Below, piece by piece: positions 31,535 to 40,119 of a DNA stretch of 45,828 nt. Origin of the DNA: Bacteroidales bacterium. Its GTDB lineage: Bacteria; Bacteroidota; Bacteroidia; Bacteroidales; PUMT01. Positions within the stretch are counted from its first letter, which is position 1; every line of letters starts with the position of its first letter. Location: assembly GCA_007132225.1 (NCBI GenBank), contig SLPB01000143.1, positions 1-45,828 on the forward strand. Direction: 5' to 3'. A program made the translations under genes and the position numbers. The notes beneath the pieces were generated by a model, which ran no database searches, was not told the origin of the DNA, and saw only the letters and a program-made list of their open reading frames with translations.

Positions 31535-34030
31535 ATGCTGACAAAAAATATTTCATCAGTTTTCATCTTCGTTTTTATATTTTTTCATTATGTTCCGGAT
31601 GCTGCTGCGCAGATAGATTATGAATCTCTGCCAATTATTGACTATTCCAGGCCGGCAGATTATGTAATTAATGAAGTTACAGTTTCCGGACTTGAACATC
31701 TTGATCCCAATGTAGTCAGAAACCTGTCCGGGCTGCAGCCCGGAACAAGGATTACCATCCCGGGTGACGATATTACCGATGCCATAAATAAATTATGGGG
31801 ACAAGGTCTTTTTTCTGACGTAAAGATAACCGCTACCAGAATTGAAAGAACAGAGATAGATCTTGATATTTGGCTTCAGGAGCCCCCAAGATTATCAATT
31901 CTTAATATTGAGGGAGTAAGAAGATCGGAGTTAAATGATATCGAAGAGAGGCTCAAACTCAGGAGCGGAAGCCTTGTAACGGAAAATACAATAAACAATT
32001 CAAAGCAGATAATATCTGACTATTTTATCGACAAGGGATTTTTCAATGTTGAAACAGAAGTGCGGAAAGAAGCTGATCCCTCGGTTCCAAACCGGGTAAT
32101 GCTTAATTTTGATATTGACAAAAACGAAAGAGTGCGGATTTCGGAGATATATTTCAGGGGAAATGAAGCTTTTACCGACAGGCAACTGCAAAGGGTAATG
32201 CAGCACACAAAAAAAAGGAGCCTGCGTAATATATTCTCTTCGTCCAAATATATAGGGGAAGACTTCCGGGAAGACAAGGAAATCCTCCTGAGACACTACA
32301 ATGATCACGGATTTCGAGATGCAGCTATACTTTCCGATACAGTTTACGCCGTAAGGGAAAACCGCATCAAAATTGAAATTGAGCTTGAAGAAGGCAACCA
32401 GTATTATTTCAGGGATATAAACTGGGTGGGCAACACCAAATATCCCTCTGAATTTCTTTCTGCCGTTCTTGGCATAGAAAAAGGGGAAATATATAATCAA
32501 TCCAAACTGGAAAAAAGGCTCCGGATGGATGACGATGCTGTAAGCTCACTCTACCTTGACGACGGCTACCTTTTCTTCAGCGTTACCCCGGTAGAAACAG
32601 CTCTTGATAATGACTCCATAGATCTGGAGATGAGAGTTCGCGAAGGAGAACAGGCTACCATAAACAGGATCCTGATCTCCGGGAACACAAAAACAAATGA
32701 ACGGGTGATTCGCAGAGAACTAAGAACCAAGCCCGGACAGCTCTTCAGCAAGACCAATCTGATTCGGTCCCAGAGGGAACTTGCCAACCTTGGGCATTTT
32801 GATCCGGAACGGATCGTTATTAATCCAATACCAAACCCCAACGACGGAACTGTGGATATTGAGTATCAGGTAGAGGAAAAAGGCTCCGATCAGCTTGAAA
32901 TTTCAGGAGGCTGGGGAGCAGGCATGCTTATTGGTACCCTTGGTGTAAGATTTTCCAATTTTTCCACGCGTAATATATTAAACAGGGATGCATGGAGACC
33001 TTTGCCTTCAGGAGACGGACAGACTCTCAGCCTGCGGGCCCAGACAAACGGTACCTATTACCAGGCTTATAACATGACCTTTATTGAACCTTATGTAGGA
33101 GGCACCAAACCAAACTCACTTAATTTCTCCATTTTCCATACAATTCAGACTAACCGTTATAACAGGCAGATAGAAGATTATTCATCACTGAAAATTTCGG
33201 GAGCATCACTGGGAATGGGCAGAAGGCTTAACTGGCCGGATGATTTCTTCACATTGTATAATGAAATAAGTTTTCAGAATTATAACCTGGATGACTGGTT
33301 CGGGCAATTTATGTTTCAGGACGGAAGATCAAACAATCTTAGCTTCAGAACAAGTTTTGGCAGAAATTCCATTGACCAGCCAATATTCCCAAGAAGGGGT
33401 AATTCCTTCAATCTAACCCTGCAGGTCACTCCGCCGTACTCACTTTTAAGCGACCGGGATTACAAGGATATGCCGGCACAAGAAAAGTACCAGTGGATAG
33501 AATATCATAAATGGACATTTAGCGGAGAATGGTATACAAGTTTGGTAGGAGATTTGGTGTTAAGTACTTCAGCAAGGTTTGGCTTACTGGGCTACTTTAA
33601 TGAAGATATTGGACCCTCGCCCTTTGAAAGCTTTGATCTTGGTGGAGACGGCATGTCAGGGTACAACCTTTACGGACGGGAAACCATAGGCCTGAGAGGT
33701 TATGAAAACGGCTCCCTTACACCAATAGTAGGTGGCAACAAAGCAGGGAACATCTATAATAAATTTAATATGGAATTGAGATATCCTGTTTCTACTAATC
33801 CCAATGCCTTTATTTACCCCCTGGTGTTTGTTGAAGCGGGCAACGCATGGTATGATTTCGATGATTTTAATCCATTTGTAGTCAGACGCTCGGCAGGTGT
33901 CGGACTACGGGCATTTCTTCCCATGTTTGGTATGCTTGGAATAGACTGGGCCTACGGTTTCGATGAAATACCCGGCAGGCCCGGAGCCAATAAGGGACAA
34001 TTCCACTTTGTACTTGGACAGCAATTTTAA
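31535..34030 (+). CDS. bamA: Outer membrane protein assembly factor BamA
   Basis: The 831-residue protein is the core of the outer membrane protein insertion machine. A signal peptide (MLTKNISSVFIFVFIFFHYV, cleaved near AAAQ) is followed by five POTRA domains over about residues 40-445. Examples are VINEVTVSGLEHLDPNVVRN, LSILNIEGVRRSELNDIEE and INRILISGNTKTNERVIRRE. The Omp85 barrel runs from about 450 to the C-terminal aromatic HFVLGQQF. The conserved barrel-loop motif appears in GLRGYENGS (about 718-726). A GTG at 31520 overlapping uppS could add five residues; ATG 31535 is preferred. It is followed by two Skp-like chaperone genes, the usual order. Confidence 0.94.
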   Translation: MLTKNISSVFIFVFIFFHYVPDAAAQIDYESLPIIDYSRPADYVINEVTVSGLEHLDPNVVRNLSGLQPGTRITIPGDDITDAINKLWGQGLFSDVKITATRIERTEIDLDIWLQEPPRLSILNIEGVRRSELNDIEERLKLRSGSLVTENTINNSKQIISDYFIDKGFFNVETEVRKEADPSVPNRVMLNFDIDKNERVRISEIYFRGNEAFTDRQLQRVMQHTKKRSLRNIFSSSKYIGEDFREDKEILLRHYNDHGFRDAAILSDTVYAVRENRIKIEIELEEGNQYYFRDINWVGNTKYPSEFLSAVLGIEKGEIYNQSKLEKRLRMDDDAVSSLYLDDGYLFFSVTPVETALDNDSIDLEMRVREGEQATINRILISGNTKTNERVIRRELRTKPGQLFSKTNLIRSQRELANLGHFDPERIVINPIPNPNDGTVDIEYQVEEKGSDQLEISGGWGAGMLIGTLGVRFSNFSTRNILNRDAWRPLPSGDGQTLSLRAQTNGTYYQAYNMTFIEPYVGGTKPNSLNFSIFHTIQTNRYNRQIEDYSSLKISGASLGMGRRLNWPDDFFTLYNEISFQNYNLDDWFGQFMFQDGRSNNLSFRTSFGRNSIDQPIFPRRGNSFNLTLQVTPPYSLLSDRDYKDMPAQEKYQWIEYHKWTFSGEWYTSLVGDLVLSTSARFGLLGYFNEDIGPSPFESFDLGGDGMSGYNLYGRETIGLRGYENGSLTPIVGGNKAGNIYNKFNMELRYPVSTNPNAFIYPLVFVEAGNAWYDFDDFNPFVVRRSAGVGLRAFLPMFGMLGIDWAYGFDEIPGRPGANKGQFHFVLGQQF

Positions 34031-34050
34031 TCTTTATTAAATTGAGAGAT

Positions 34051-34656
34051 ATGGCAGATCATAATAATTATTCACCAAACAACCTCTTAGGAAAGAGGAT
34101 GAAAGCTGGAGCCATGAAATTAACGGGCACGGGATCAGGTTTCCCCAAAGTGATTATGGTTTTCCTGCTGATACTTTTTTCACTTCAATCCGGCTTTGCC
34201 CAGCGCTTTGCATATGTTGACAGTGAATATGTACTAAATAATATCCCTGAATACAGAGCTGCACAGGAGCAACTTGACAAGCTTGCAGAGGAGTGGCAGG
34301 AAGAAATAGAGGCTGCCTACGAGGAGGTTGAATCCCTCTACCGCCAGTATCAGAGCGACAGGGTTCTGATGAGTGAAGATATGCGAAGGAAAAGGGAAGA
34401 TGAGATAGTAGCCAGGGAAGCTGAAGCCGCTAATCTTCAACAAAAGTTTTTTGGCCCTGAAGGCGAACTTTTTGAAAGTCAGCAGGAATTGATCAGGCCA
34501 ATACAGGACAGGGTATATAAGGCAGTAGAGAAAATGGCAAACGAGGGAAATTATGCAGTTATCTTTGACACTGCCAATGCTGCCTCAATGCTTTATACCA
34601 ATCCGCGCAACGACTTAAGTGACGACTTGCTTAAGATGCTGGGATACAGTAATTAA
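34051..34656 (+). CDS. OmpH/Skp family periplasmic chaperone (first copy)
   Basis: The protein of up to 201 residues has a hydrophobic export segment (VIMVFLLILFSLQSGFA) followed by RFAYVDSEYVLNNIPEYRAA, the OmpH family start. A long charged coiled coil then spans about residues 70-145 of the mature region. Skp-like chaperones hold unfolded outer membrane proteins for BamA. The start is uncertain: ATG codons at 34051, 34099 and 34114 all precede the signal segment, and the shorter ones give a more usual signal peptide. It sits 20 nt after bamA and 29 nt before a second OmpH gene, the normal tandem arrangement in Bacteroidota. Confidence 0.88.
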   Translation: MADHNNYSPNNLLGKRMKAGAMKLTGTGSGFPKVIMVFLLILFSLQSGFAQRFAYVDSEYVLNNIPEYRAAQEQLDKLAEEWQEEIEAAYEEVESLYRQYQSDRVLMSEDMRRKREDEIVAREAEAANLQQKFFGPEGELFESQQELIRPIQDRVYKAVEKMANEGNYAVIFDTANAASMLYTNPRNDLSDDLLKMLGYSN

Positions 34657-34685
34657 CAATTTAACAATAACCAAATATTTAAAAA

Positions 34686-35201
34686 ATGAAGAATGTAATA
34701 AAACTACTTTTTATCTCTGCACTTCTTGTTGCAGGCCCGGTTGTTAATGCACAACAGGCATCTAAGTTCGGGCATATTAATTCATCCAGGCTGTTAAGCA
34801 TTATGCCTGAGAGGGAGGCTGCTCAGAGGCAAATACAACGTGAGGCACAAAGTCTTCAGGAAGAACTCGAGAAGATGCAGGTTGAATACAACAACAAGCT
34901 GCAAGTCTATATTGAAGCACAGGATACCCTATCCCAGGCAGTAAGGCAACTCCGGGAGAGGGAACTAAGAGAACTGCAAACAAGGATACAGGAGTTTCAG
35001 GCGGGTGCACAGGAAGACCTTCAGCAAAGGGAGATGGAACTCATACAGCCCATTTTTGAGAAAATTGAACAAGCTATAGCACAGGTAGCAAGGGAAAGAG
35101 GCTATATTTACGTGTTTGACATAGATGCCAACTCCATTCTCTATTTCAGTGATGAAAGCGAGGATGTTCTTCCACACGTCAGGGCTCAACTTGGTTTATA
35201 G
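34686..35201 (+). CDS. OmpH/Skp family periplasmic chaperone (second copy)
   Basis: The 171-residue protein has a signal peptide (MKNVIKLLFISALLVAGPVV, cleaved near NAQ). The Skp/OmpH body opens with KFGHINSSRLLSIMPEREAA and continues as a Gln/Glu/Arg-rich coiled coil (about 40-130), ending with a short beta segment (YIYVFDIDANSILYFSDES). The fold forms a trimeric jellyfish-like cage around outer membrane protein clients. It differs clearly from the first copy, so the duplication is old. It is the last gene before a strong terminator hairpin. Confidence 0.9.
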   Translation: MKNVIKLLFISALLVAGPVVNAQQASKFGHINSSRLLSIMPEREAAQRQIQREAQSLQEELEKMQVEYNNKLQVYIEAQDTLSQAVRQLRERELRELQTRIQEFQAGAQEDLQQREMELIQPIFEKIEQAIAQVARERGYIYVFDIDANSILYFSDESEDVLPHVRAQLGL

Positions 35202-35228
35202 CCCTGTAATGCTGCGTATTAGAATCTT

Positions 35229-35275
35229 TATATCATAAAACCACCATCAAAATATTATGGTGGTTTTATGATATA
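35229..35275. terminator. Strong hairpin terminator after the bamA-ompH genes
   Basis: A perfect 19-bp stem pairs 35229-35247 with 35257-35275 around a 9-nt loop. The core is ACCACCAT/ATGGTGGT. The plus-strand T tract is weak, but the stem is very stable. It separates the second ompH from murI. Confidence 0.65.
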
Positions 35276-35327
35276 ACAGACAGGGCCTGCGTGGTTAAAA
35301 TCAGGTTTTAATTATTATATCATATCT

Positions 35328-36146
35328 ATGGTTATTCAGACATCCGATCCAATTGGCATATTTGACTCAGGTGTCGGGGGACTAACGGTGGCGGCAGCAG
35401 TGAAGCAACTTCTGCCTGACCATCCCATTGTATATTTTGGGGATACGGCTCATCTGCCATACGGAGACAAGTCCCCCGAAGCAATTTTGCACTACAGCAA
35501 AAAAATAACCGACTTCCTGGTGCAGCACAATTGCAAAATAATCCTCGCCGCCTGTAATACTGTATCTGCTGCAGTATGGGATGATTTGAGCAGCTATACT
35601 TATGCCCGGCAGGCATTACCTGTGAATGTAATAGATCCCGTGGCAGAACAGGTTGGAAGGCAATATCCTGATTCAGCTATAGGTGTTATTGGAACAAAAA
35701 ACACCATCCGCTCCGGGGCATATCCCCTTAAAATAAAAAGTATCGCACCCAAAGCAAGAGTATCCTCGCTGGCAACTCCGCTGCTGGCACCTATGATCGA
35801 AGAAGGTTTTGTTTATGATGATATAAGCAATGCAATAATAAAAACATATCTCTCAGGCAGAGCTCTTCGGGACATAGACATACTGATCCTTGGCTGCACA
35901 CATTATCCGATAATCAGGAACCAGATCCTGGAATACTATAATTACAGGGTGGAAGTGGTGGATTCGGCAAAAATTGTCGCCAGCCATCTTTGCACCATTA
36001 TCAAATCGGAAAACCTTCCGGGCAGGGTATATTCCGGTAATGCTGATAAGTTCTTTATTTCTGATCATACAGACTATTTTGAAAAAATTGCAGAAACATT
36101 CTTTGAAAAAAAAATAGTCCTTGAAAAAATTGATTTATGGAAATAA
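35328..36146 (+). CDS. murI: Glutamate racemase
   Basis: The 272-residue cytoplasmic enzyme converts L- to D-glutamate for peptidoglycan. Both catalytic cysteines are present, Cys76 in LAACNTVSAA and Cys190 in LILGCTHYPII, together with Asp13 in GIFDSGVGGLT and the YFGDTAHLPYG block. Length is standard. It lies behind the ompH terminator, so it probably starts its own transcript; no exact TAnnTTTG box was found in the 126-nt gap. Grouping with uppS and bamA fits a cell-envelope cluster. Confidence 0.95.
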   Translation: MVIQTSDPIGIFDSGVGGLTVAAAVKQLLPDHPIVYFGDTAHLPYGDKSPEAILHYSKKITDFLVQHNCKIILAACNTVSAAVWDDLSSYTYARQALPVNVIDPVAEQVGRQYPDSAIGVIGTKNTIRSGAYPLKIKSIAPKARVSSLATPLLAPMIEEGFVYDDISNAIIKTYLSGRALRDIDILILGCTHYPIIRNQILEYYNYRVEVVDSAKIVASHLCTIIKSENLPGRVYSGNADKFFISDHTDYFEKIAETFFEKKIVLEKIDLWK

Positions 36147-36496
36147 TTCTGTGCAGATACCTCTCACACCAATTAGAATAGTTACCCAGGCTCCAGGTTC
36201 ACCCGTAAGTCAATCAGTCTTCAAATTCACATCAAAGTTAATCAACCTTTTAGTTCATCCATACTTACCCGGTCTTTGGGTTCACCCTATCAGGGGCTCA
36301 GTGGAATTATGCAGCATGAAAAAAATCATGTTTGTTTCATAAGTTAATACCCTATAAAATAGTATTTTTGTAAAATATATTTAAATGTTTATATCCCAAT
36401 ATTTATCTGATAATATATGATTGATTAGTTGAATTTATCAGATCGAAGGTTTCCGGTGCCAGGACCCATAATATGCTTTTCAAATAATCCTCATAT
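36147..36496. other. Intergenic region between murI and korA
   Basis: These 350 nt hold no convincing gene; a 73-codon frame at 36121-36342 overlaps the end of murI and has no recognisable features. The region contains a short CATGA-A6-TCATG hairpin (36315-36330) and the korA promoter candidate (36363-36370). The stretch 36180-36300 is unusually rich in TTCA/ATCA steps but has no clear repeat unit. Confidence 0.45.
36363..36370 (+). promoter_or_regulatory. Perfect -7 box upstream of korA
   Basis: TATTTTTG matches TAnnTTTG exactly. A TTTG at 36331-36334 lies 28 nt upstream, slightly beyond the usual spacing. The leader would be about 120 nt long. Confidence 0.45.
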
Positions 36497-38350
36497 ATGG
36501 AAAAACAGCTTACCATTAAAGAAAAGAAATCGCTGGTAATCAAATTTGTTGGCGACTCGGGTGACGGGATGCAACTTGCAGGCAATCTTTTTTCAGATAC
36601 TGCAGCGGTTCTAGGTAATGACCTTTTCACCTTTCCGGATTACCCTGCTGAAATAAGAGCTCCACACAACACACTGGCTGGTGTATCGGGCTTTCAGGTA
36701 CAAATTGGCAAAGAGAAAATCTTCTCTTCAGGGGATCTGTGTGATATTCTTGTTGCTATGAACCCGGCGTCACTTAAAACAAATCTTAAATGGATCAGGC
36801 CAGGCGGGATGATAATTACTGATTCCGATGCTTTCAATGAAAAAGCTCTGGAGAAGTCAGGCTATCAGTCAAATCCGCTTACAGATGGAAGTCTTGATGT
36901 CTACAAGCTCATTAAGGCACCAGTAAGCTCCCTTACAAGGGAAAGTGTTTCACATCTGAATGTAAGTGCCAGGGCTGCCGACCGGTGCAGAAATATGTTT
37001 GCATTAGGAATTGTAACTTACATCCTCAACCAAAGTAAAGAGACAACCTTCAAATTTCTTGACAGAAAATTCGGTTCTGTTGTTACTGTACTGGAAATGA
37101 ATAAAACAGCAATGTCTGCCGGATATACGTTTGCTGAAAATATTGAAAATCTGGAATTCACCTATAAAGTACCCAAAGCAACCCTGAAAAAGGGTGTATA
37201 CCGTAACATTTCGGGAAATGTGGCTACTGCATGGGGATTGCTGGCTGCATCGGAACGTTCGGGTCGTCCCCTTTTCCTGGGCTCCTATCCCATCACACCG
37301 GCAACAGAGATCCTGATGGAACTGACAAAGAATAAATCTCTTGGTGCTAAAGTGTTTCAGGCGGAAGACGAAATTGCAGGTATATGCTCAGCACTTGGAG
37401 CAAGCTTTGCCGGGTCCCTGGCAGTGACTACTACATCGGGGCCCGGCTTGTCACTTAAATCAGAGGCAATAGGCCTGGCAGTAATGACAGAACTTCCCCT
37501 GGTAATAGTTAATGTTCAGAGAGCGGGCCCGTCAACCGGGATGCCCACTAAATCAGAACAATCAGATTTACTGCAGGCACTTTACGGTCGAAATGGAGCA
37601 TGCCCGGTAATAGTTATGGCGGCATCCACACCCGCCAACTGTTTTTACTATGCATACGAAGCTGCAAAGATAAGTATGGAGCATATGACCCCTTTAATAT
37701 TGCTCACAGACGGGTACCTGGGGAATGGCTCCGAACTTTTCAGGATTCCCAAAGTGTCTGAGCTTCCGGATATCTCTCCCCCCTTAGCCAGGGCAAATGA
37801 CAAGAACTACAAACCCTATAAACGCAATCCTGAAACTCTTGCAAGGCAATGGGCCCTGCCGGGAACCGAAGGTTTAAGACACAGAATAGGGGGACTTGAG
37901 AAAACAGATATAGATGGCACAGTCTCAACAGATCCCCAGAACCACCAGATCATGGTTAAAATCAGGGAAGAAAAGGTCAAAAAAGTAGCAGAATCTATTC
38001 CCCTGCAGAAAGTAGAGGGAGAAAAAACGGGCGACCTCCTGGTGGTAAGCTGGGGGGGTACCGAGGGTTCAATTAAAACAGCAATACGGGAAATGCAAAG
38101 AGTGGGAAAAAGCATAAGCCATGCACACTTTAATCATATAATGCCCCTGCCAAGAAATACGGGAAAAATCCTGGGAAGCTACAAAAAAGTTGTTGTGTGC
38201 GAACTTAATGAAGGGCAATTTATTAAATATCTGCGTATTGAGCACCCTGGGATAAAATATCTGCAATACAATAAAATTCAGGGCCTGCCATTTTTCACAG
38301 ATGAGCTTATTGATAAGTTTAACCAGTTAATCGAGGAGGATCAGTCATGA
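36497..38350 (+). CDS. korA: 2-oxoacid:ferredoxin oxidoreductase, alpha subunit (gamma-alpha fusion)
   Basis: The 617-residue subunit works with KorB to oxidise a 2-oxoacid, probably 2-oxoglutarate, to acyl-CoA while reducing ferredoxin. The N-terminal third (about 12-190) is the gamma domain (KFVGDSGDGMQLAGNLFSDT, FPDYPAEIRAP). The pyrimidine-binding alpha domain starts near 235 (GSYPITPATEILMEL, QAEDEIAGICSALGASFAGS, TTTSGPGLSLKSEAIGLA). The C-terminal domain II follows from about 515 (GDLLVVSWGGTEGSI). The gamma-alpha fusion is the common two-gene KorAB layout. Its stop overlaps the korB start by 4 nt, so translation is coupled. Substrate preference (2-oxoglutarate or another 2-oxoacid) is by family, not proven. 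Confidence 0.92.
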   Translation: MEKQLTIKEKKSLVIKFVGDSGDGMQLAGNLFSDTAAVLGNDLFTFPDYPAEIRAPHNTLAGVSGFQVQIGKEKIFSSGDLCDILVAMNPASLKTNLKWIRPGGMIITDSDAFNEKALEKSGYQSNPLTDGSLDVYKLIKAPVSSLTRESVSHLNVSARAADRCRNMFALGIVTYILNQSKETTFKFLDRKFGSVVTVLEMNKTAMSAGYTFAENIENLEFTYKVPKATLKKGVYRNISGNVATAWGLLAASERSGRPLFLGSYPITPATEILMELTKNKSLGAKVFQAEDEIAGICSALGASFAGSLAVTTTSGPGLSLKSEAIGLAVMTELPLVIVNVQRAGPSTGMPTKSEQSDLLQALYGRNGACPVIVMAASTPANCFYYAYEAAKISMEHMTPLILLTDGYLGNGSELFRIPKVSELPDISPPLARANDKNYKPYKRNPETLARQWALPGTEGLRHRIGGLEKTDIDGTVSTDPQNHQIMVKIREEKVKKVAESIPLQKVEGEKTGDLLVVSWGGTEGSIKTAIREMQRVGKSISHAHFNHIMPLPRNTGKILGSYKKVVVCELNEGQFIKYLRIEHPGIKYLQYNKIQGLPFFTDELIDKFNQLIEEDQS

Positions 38351-39381
38351 TCAATAACCGTATATCACCTTCGGAAATATCGCTTACAAAAAAAGATTTT
38401 ATGAGCGACCAAATGGTAAAATGGTGTCCCGGCTGCGGAGCACATGCCATATTGAAAGCGGTTGAAAATGTCTTTCCGGAAATTGGATACAAAAAGGAAA
38501 ATTTCATGTTTGTTTCCGGGATAGGATGCTCATCCCGTTTCCCATACTATTTAAACACTTACGGAATCCATGGTATACATGGAAGAGCTGCTGCCATTGC
38601 CACCGGTGTTAAAGTTTCCAACCCCGGACTGAGTGTGTGGATAGCTACTGGTGACGGTGATTCAATGGCAATTGGAGGAAACCATTTTATACATGTGATA
38701 AGAAGGAATTTGGATGTAAATATCCTTTTATTCAATAACCGGATATATGGCCTTACCAAGGGGCAATACTCACCGACCACACCAATAGGCAGTATTACAA
38801 AAACATCCCCCCATGGCACAATTGAACATCCATTTGTCACTGCGGGTCTTGTAATGGGGGCTCAGGGTACATTTTTTGCACGGGTCCTTGATTCAGATAT
38901 AAAAATGATGTCAGAGGTTATGTCTGAAGCTGCAAGGCATGACGGAACATCAGTTGTGGAAATACTGCAAAATTGCATAATTTTTGCAGATAAAGCACAC
39001 TCCCTTGTTACAGACAGGGAACTCAAGGAGGACTACCAGGTGCATCTGAAGCATGGTGAGCCTATGCTTTATGGCAAGAACAGGGAAAAAGGCATACAAC
39101 TCAAGGGAACCAAACTACAGGGTGTGGTTGTCGGACTTAATGGAGTTGAAATGGAAGATATACTTATACATGATCAGTACGAAAAAAATCCCGGTATCCA
39201 CCGCATGCTCGGCAAAATGGAGCCGCCCGATCTTCCGATGGCACTGGGAGTAATAAGATCAGCAGAATATGAAACATATGATGATATGGTTGAAATACAG
39301 GTTGAGTCAGCTAAAGAGACCTCGGAAATTAAATGCATGGATGACCTTCTTAACAGCGAAGAGACCTTTGAAATCAAATAG
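38347..39381 (+). CDS. korB: 2-oxoacid:ferredoxin oxidoreductase, beta subunit (thiamine diphosphate-binding)
   Basis: The 344-residue subunit binds thiamine diphosphate and completes the KorAB enzyme. Landmarks are KWCPGCGAHAILKAV (about 22-36), GIGCSSRFPYYL, HGRAAAIATGVK, and the cofactor motif GDGDSMAIGGNHF continuing to LLFNNRIYGLTKGQYSPTT. The gene overlaps korA by ATGA. No separate ferredoxin-type delta subunit gene is present, as is usual for this two-subunit type. Such enzymes run a reductive or anaerobic TCA cycle and are oxygen-sensitive, which supports a low-oxygen lifestyle. A lipoprotein gene begins within or just after its 3' end. Confidence 0.92.
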   Translation: MINNRISPSEISLTKKDFMSDQMVKWCPGCGAHAILKAVENVFPEIGYKKENFMFVSGIGCSSRFPYYLNTYGIHGIHGRAAAIATGVKVSNPGLSVWIATGDGDSMAIGGNHFIHVIRRNLDVNILLFNNRIYGLTKGQYSPTTPIGSITKTSPHGTIEHPFVTAGLVMGAQGTFFARVLDSDIKMMSEVMSEAARHDGTSVVEILQNCIIFADKAHSLVTDRELKEDYQVHLKHGEPMLYGKNREKGIQLKGTKLQGVVVGLNGVEMEDILIHDQYEKNPGIHRMLGKMEPPDLPMALGVIRSAEYETYDDMVEIQVESAKETSEIKCMDDLLNSEETFEIK

Positions 39382-39850
39382 GAACGATCTCCGAATATTG
39401 ATCACGGTCTTATGCTGCTCCTTATTGTTTTATTCCTGCCTCCACAAGAGGACCGGGACATTAAACAAAAACAATGCAGACATGATGATTACCACCCTGG
39501 CCAAAGGAAGCTATTGCCCGATTGAACCGGGCAAAGACATTGTTATCAGCTCAAATGATAAATGGGTAAGGGTTTGGGATTCAATTCACAAGGACACCTG
39601 TCCGCGTCCCTCACTCCCTGAAGTTGATTTTAACCACCAGACTGTTCTGGCTTCTTTTATGGGAACCAGGCCAACTGGAGGGTACAGCATTGAAATACAC
39701 CAGGTAAAAAAAGAAGGTGAGAAAATTGTGGCTACTATAAAAACACAATCTCCTGAACCGGGTGAAATGGTTACCATGGCAATAACCCGGCCTTTTCATG
39801 TTGTAATGGTGGATGTAGCGGACAAAGAGATTGAATTTAAAAGAAAATAA
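39341..39850 (+). CDS. PrcB-like lipoprotein (PrcB_C domain)
   Basis: The protein of about 169 residues has a basic N-terminus, a hydrophobic stretch and the lipobox LFYSC (Cys33), so it is a probable lipoprotein. The C-terminal domain (about 95-165) includes QTVLASFMGTRPTGGYSIEI and PFHVVMVD, which resemble the PrcB C-terminal domain of the Treponema dentilisin (PrtP) protease complex. The start is uncertain: ATG 39341 lies within korB's 3' end (41-nt overlap), while TTG 39398 would give a minimal signal; an ATG further upstream at 39269 seems too early. Family members are widespread and mostly uncharacterised. Position suggests cotranscription with korAB without obvious functional sense. 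Confidence 0.75.
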   Translation: MTFLTAKRPLKSNRNDLRILITVLCCSLLFYSCLHKRTGTLNKNNADMMITTLAKGSYCPIEPGKDIVISSNDKWVRVWDSIHKDTCPRPSLPEVDFNHQTVLASFMGTRPTGGYSIEIHQVKKEGEKIVATIKTQSPEPGEMVTMAITRPFHVVMVDVADKEIEFKRK

Positions 39851-40119
39851 TCTGTCTGCAAACAGCAACCTGCCCAATTATTACAGGGCATACCGGTATT
39901 CTTATGCAGTGGATAATTTTTTAAGTTTTTTTAAGTTTTAAATAGACCTGATTATTAACCCGGACTGTTTGTGATTAAGTAAATAAGGCTGTCCGGTTAC
40001 AGGATTTTTTGGCATACTATTTGGTCTGCCATTATTAAATAATTAAAAGCTTCCACCTTGATTCAAAAAAGTATTATTTATTTATATATTAATATTTATT
40101 TTAATATAATACCCAACAA

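Noticed and set aside
36121-36342. 73-codon plus-strand frame after murI
   Set aside because: It overlaps the murI 3' end, has no recognisable domain, and its composition looks like non-coding DNA.
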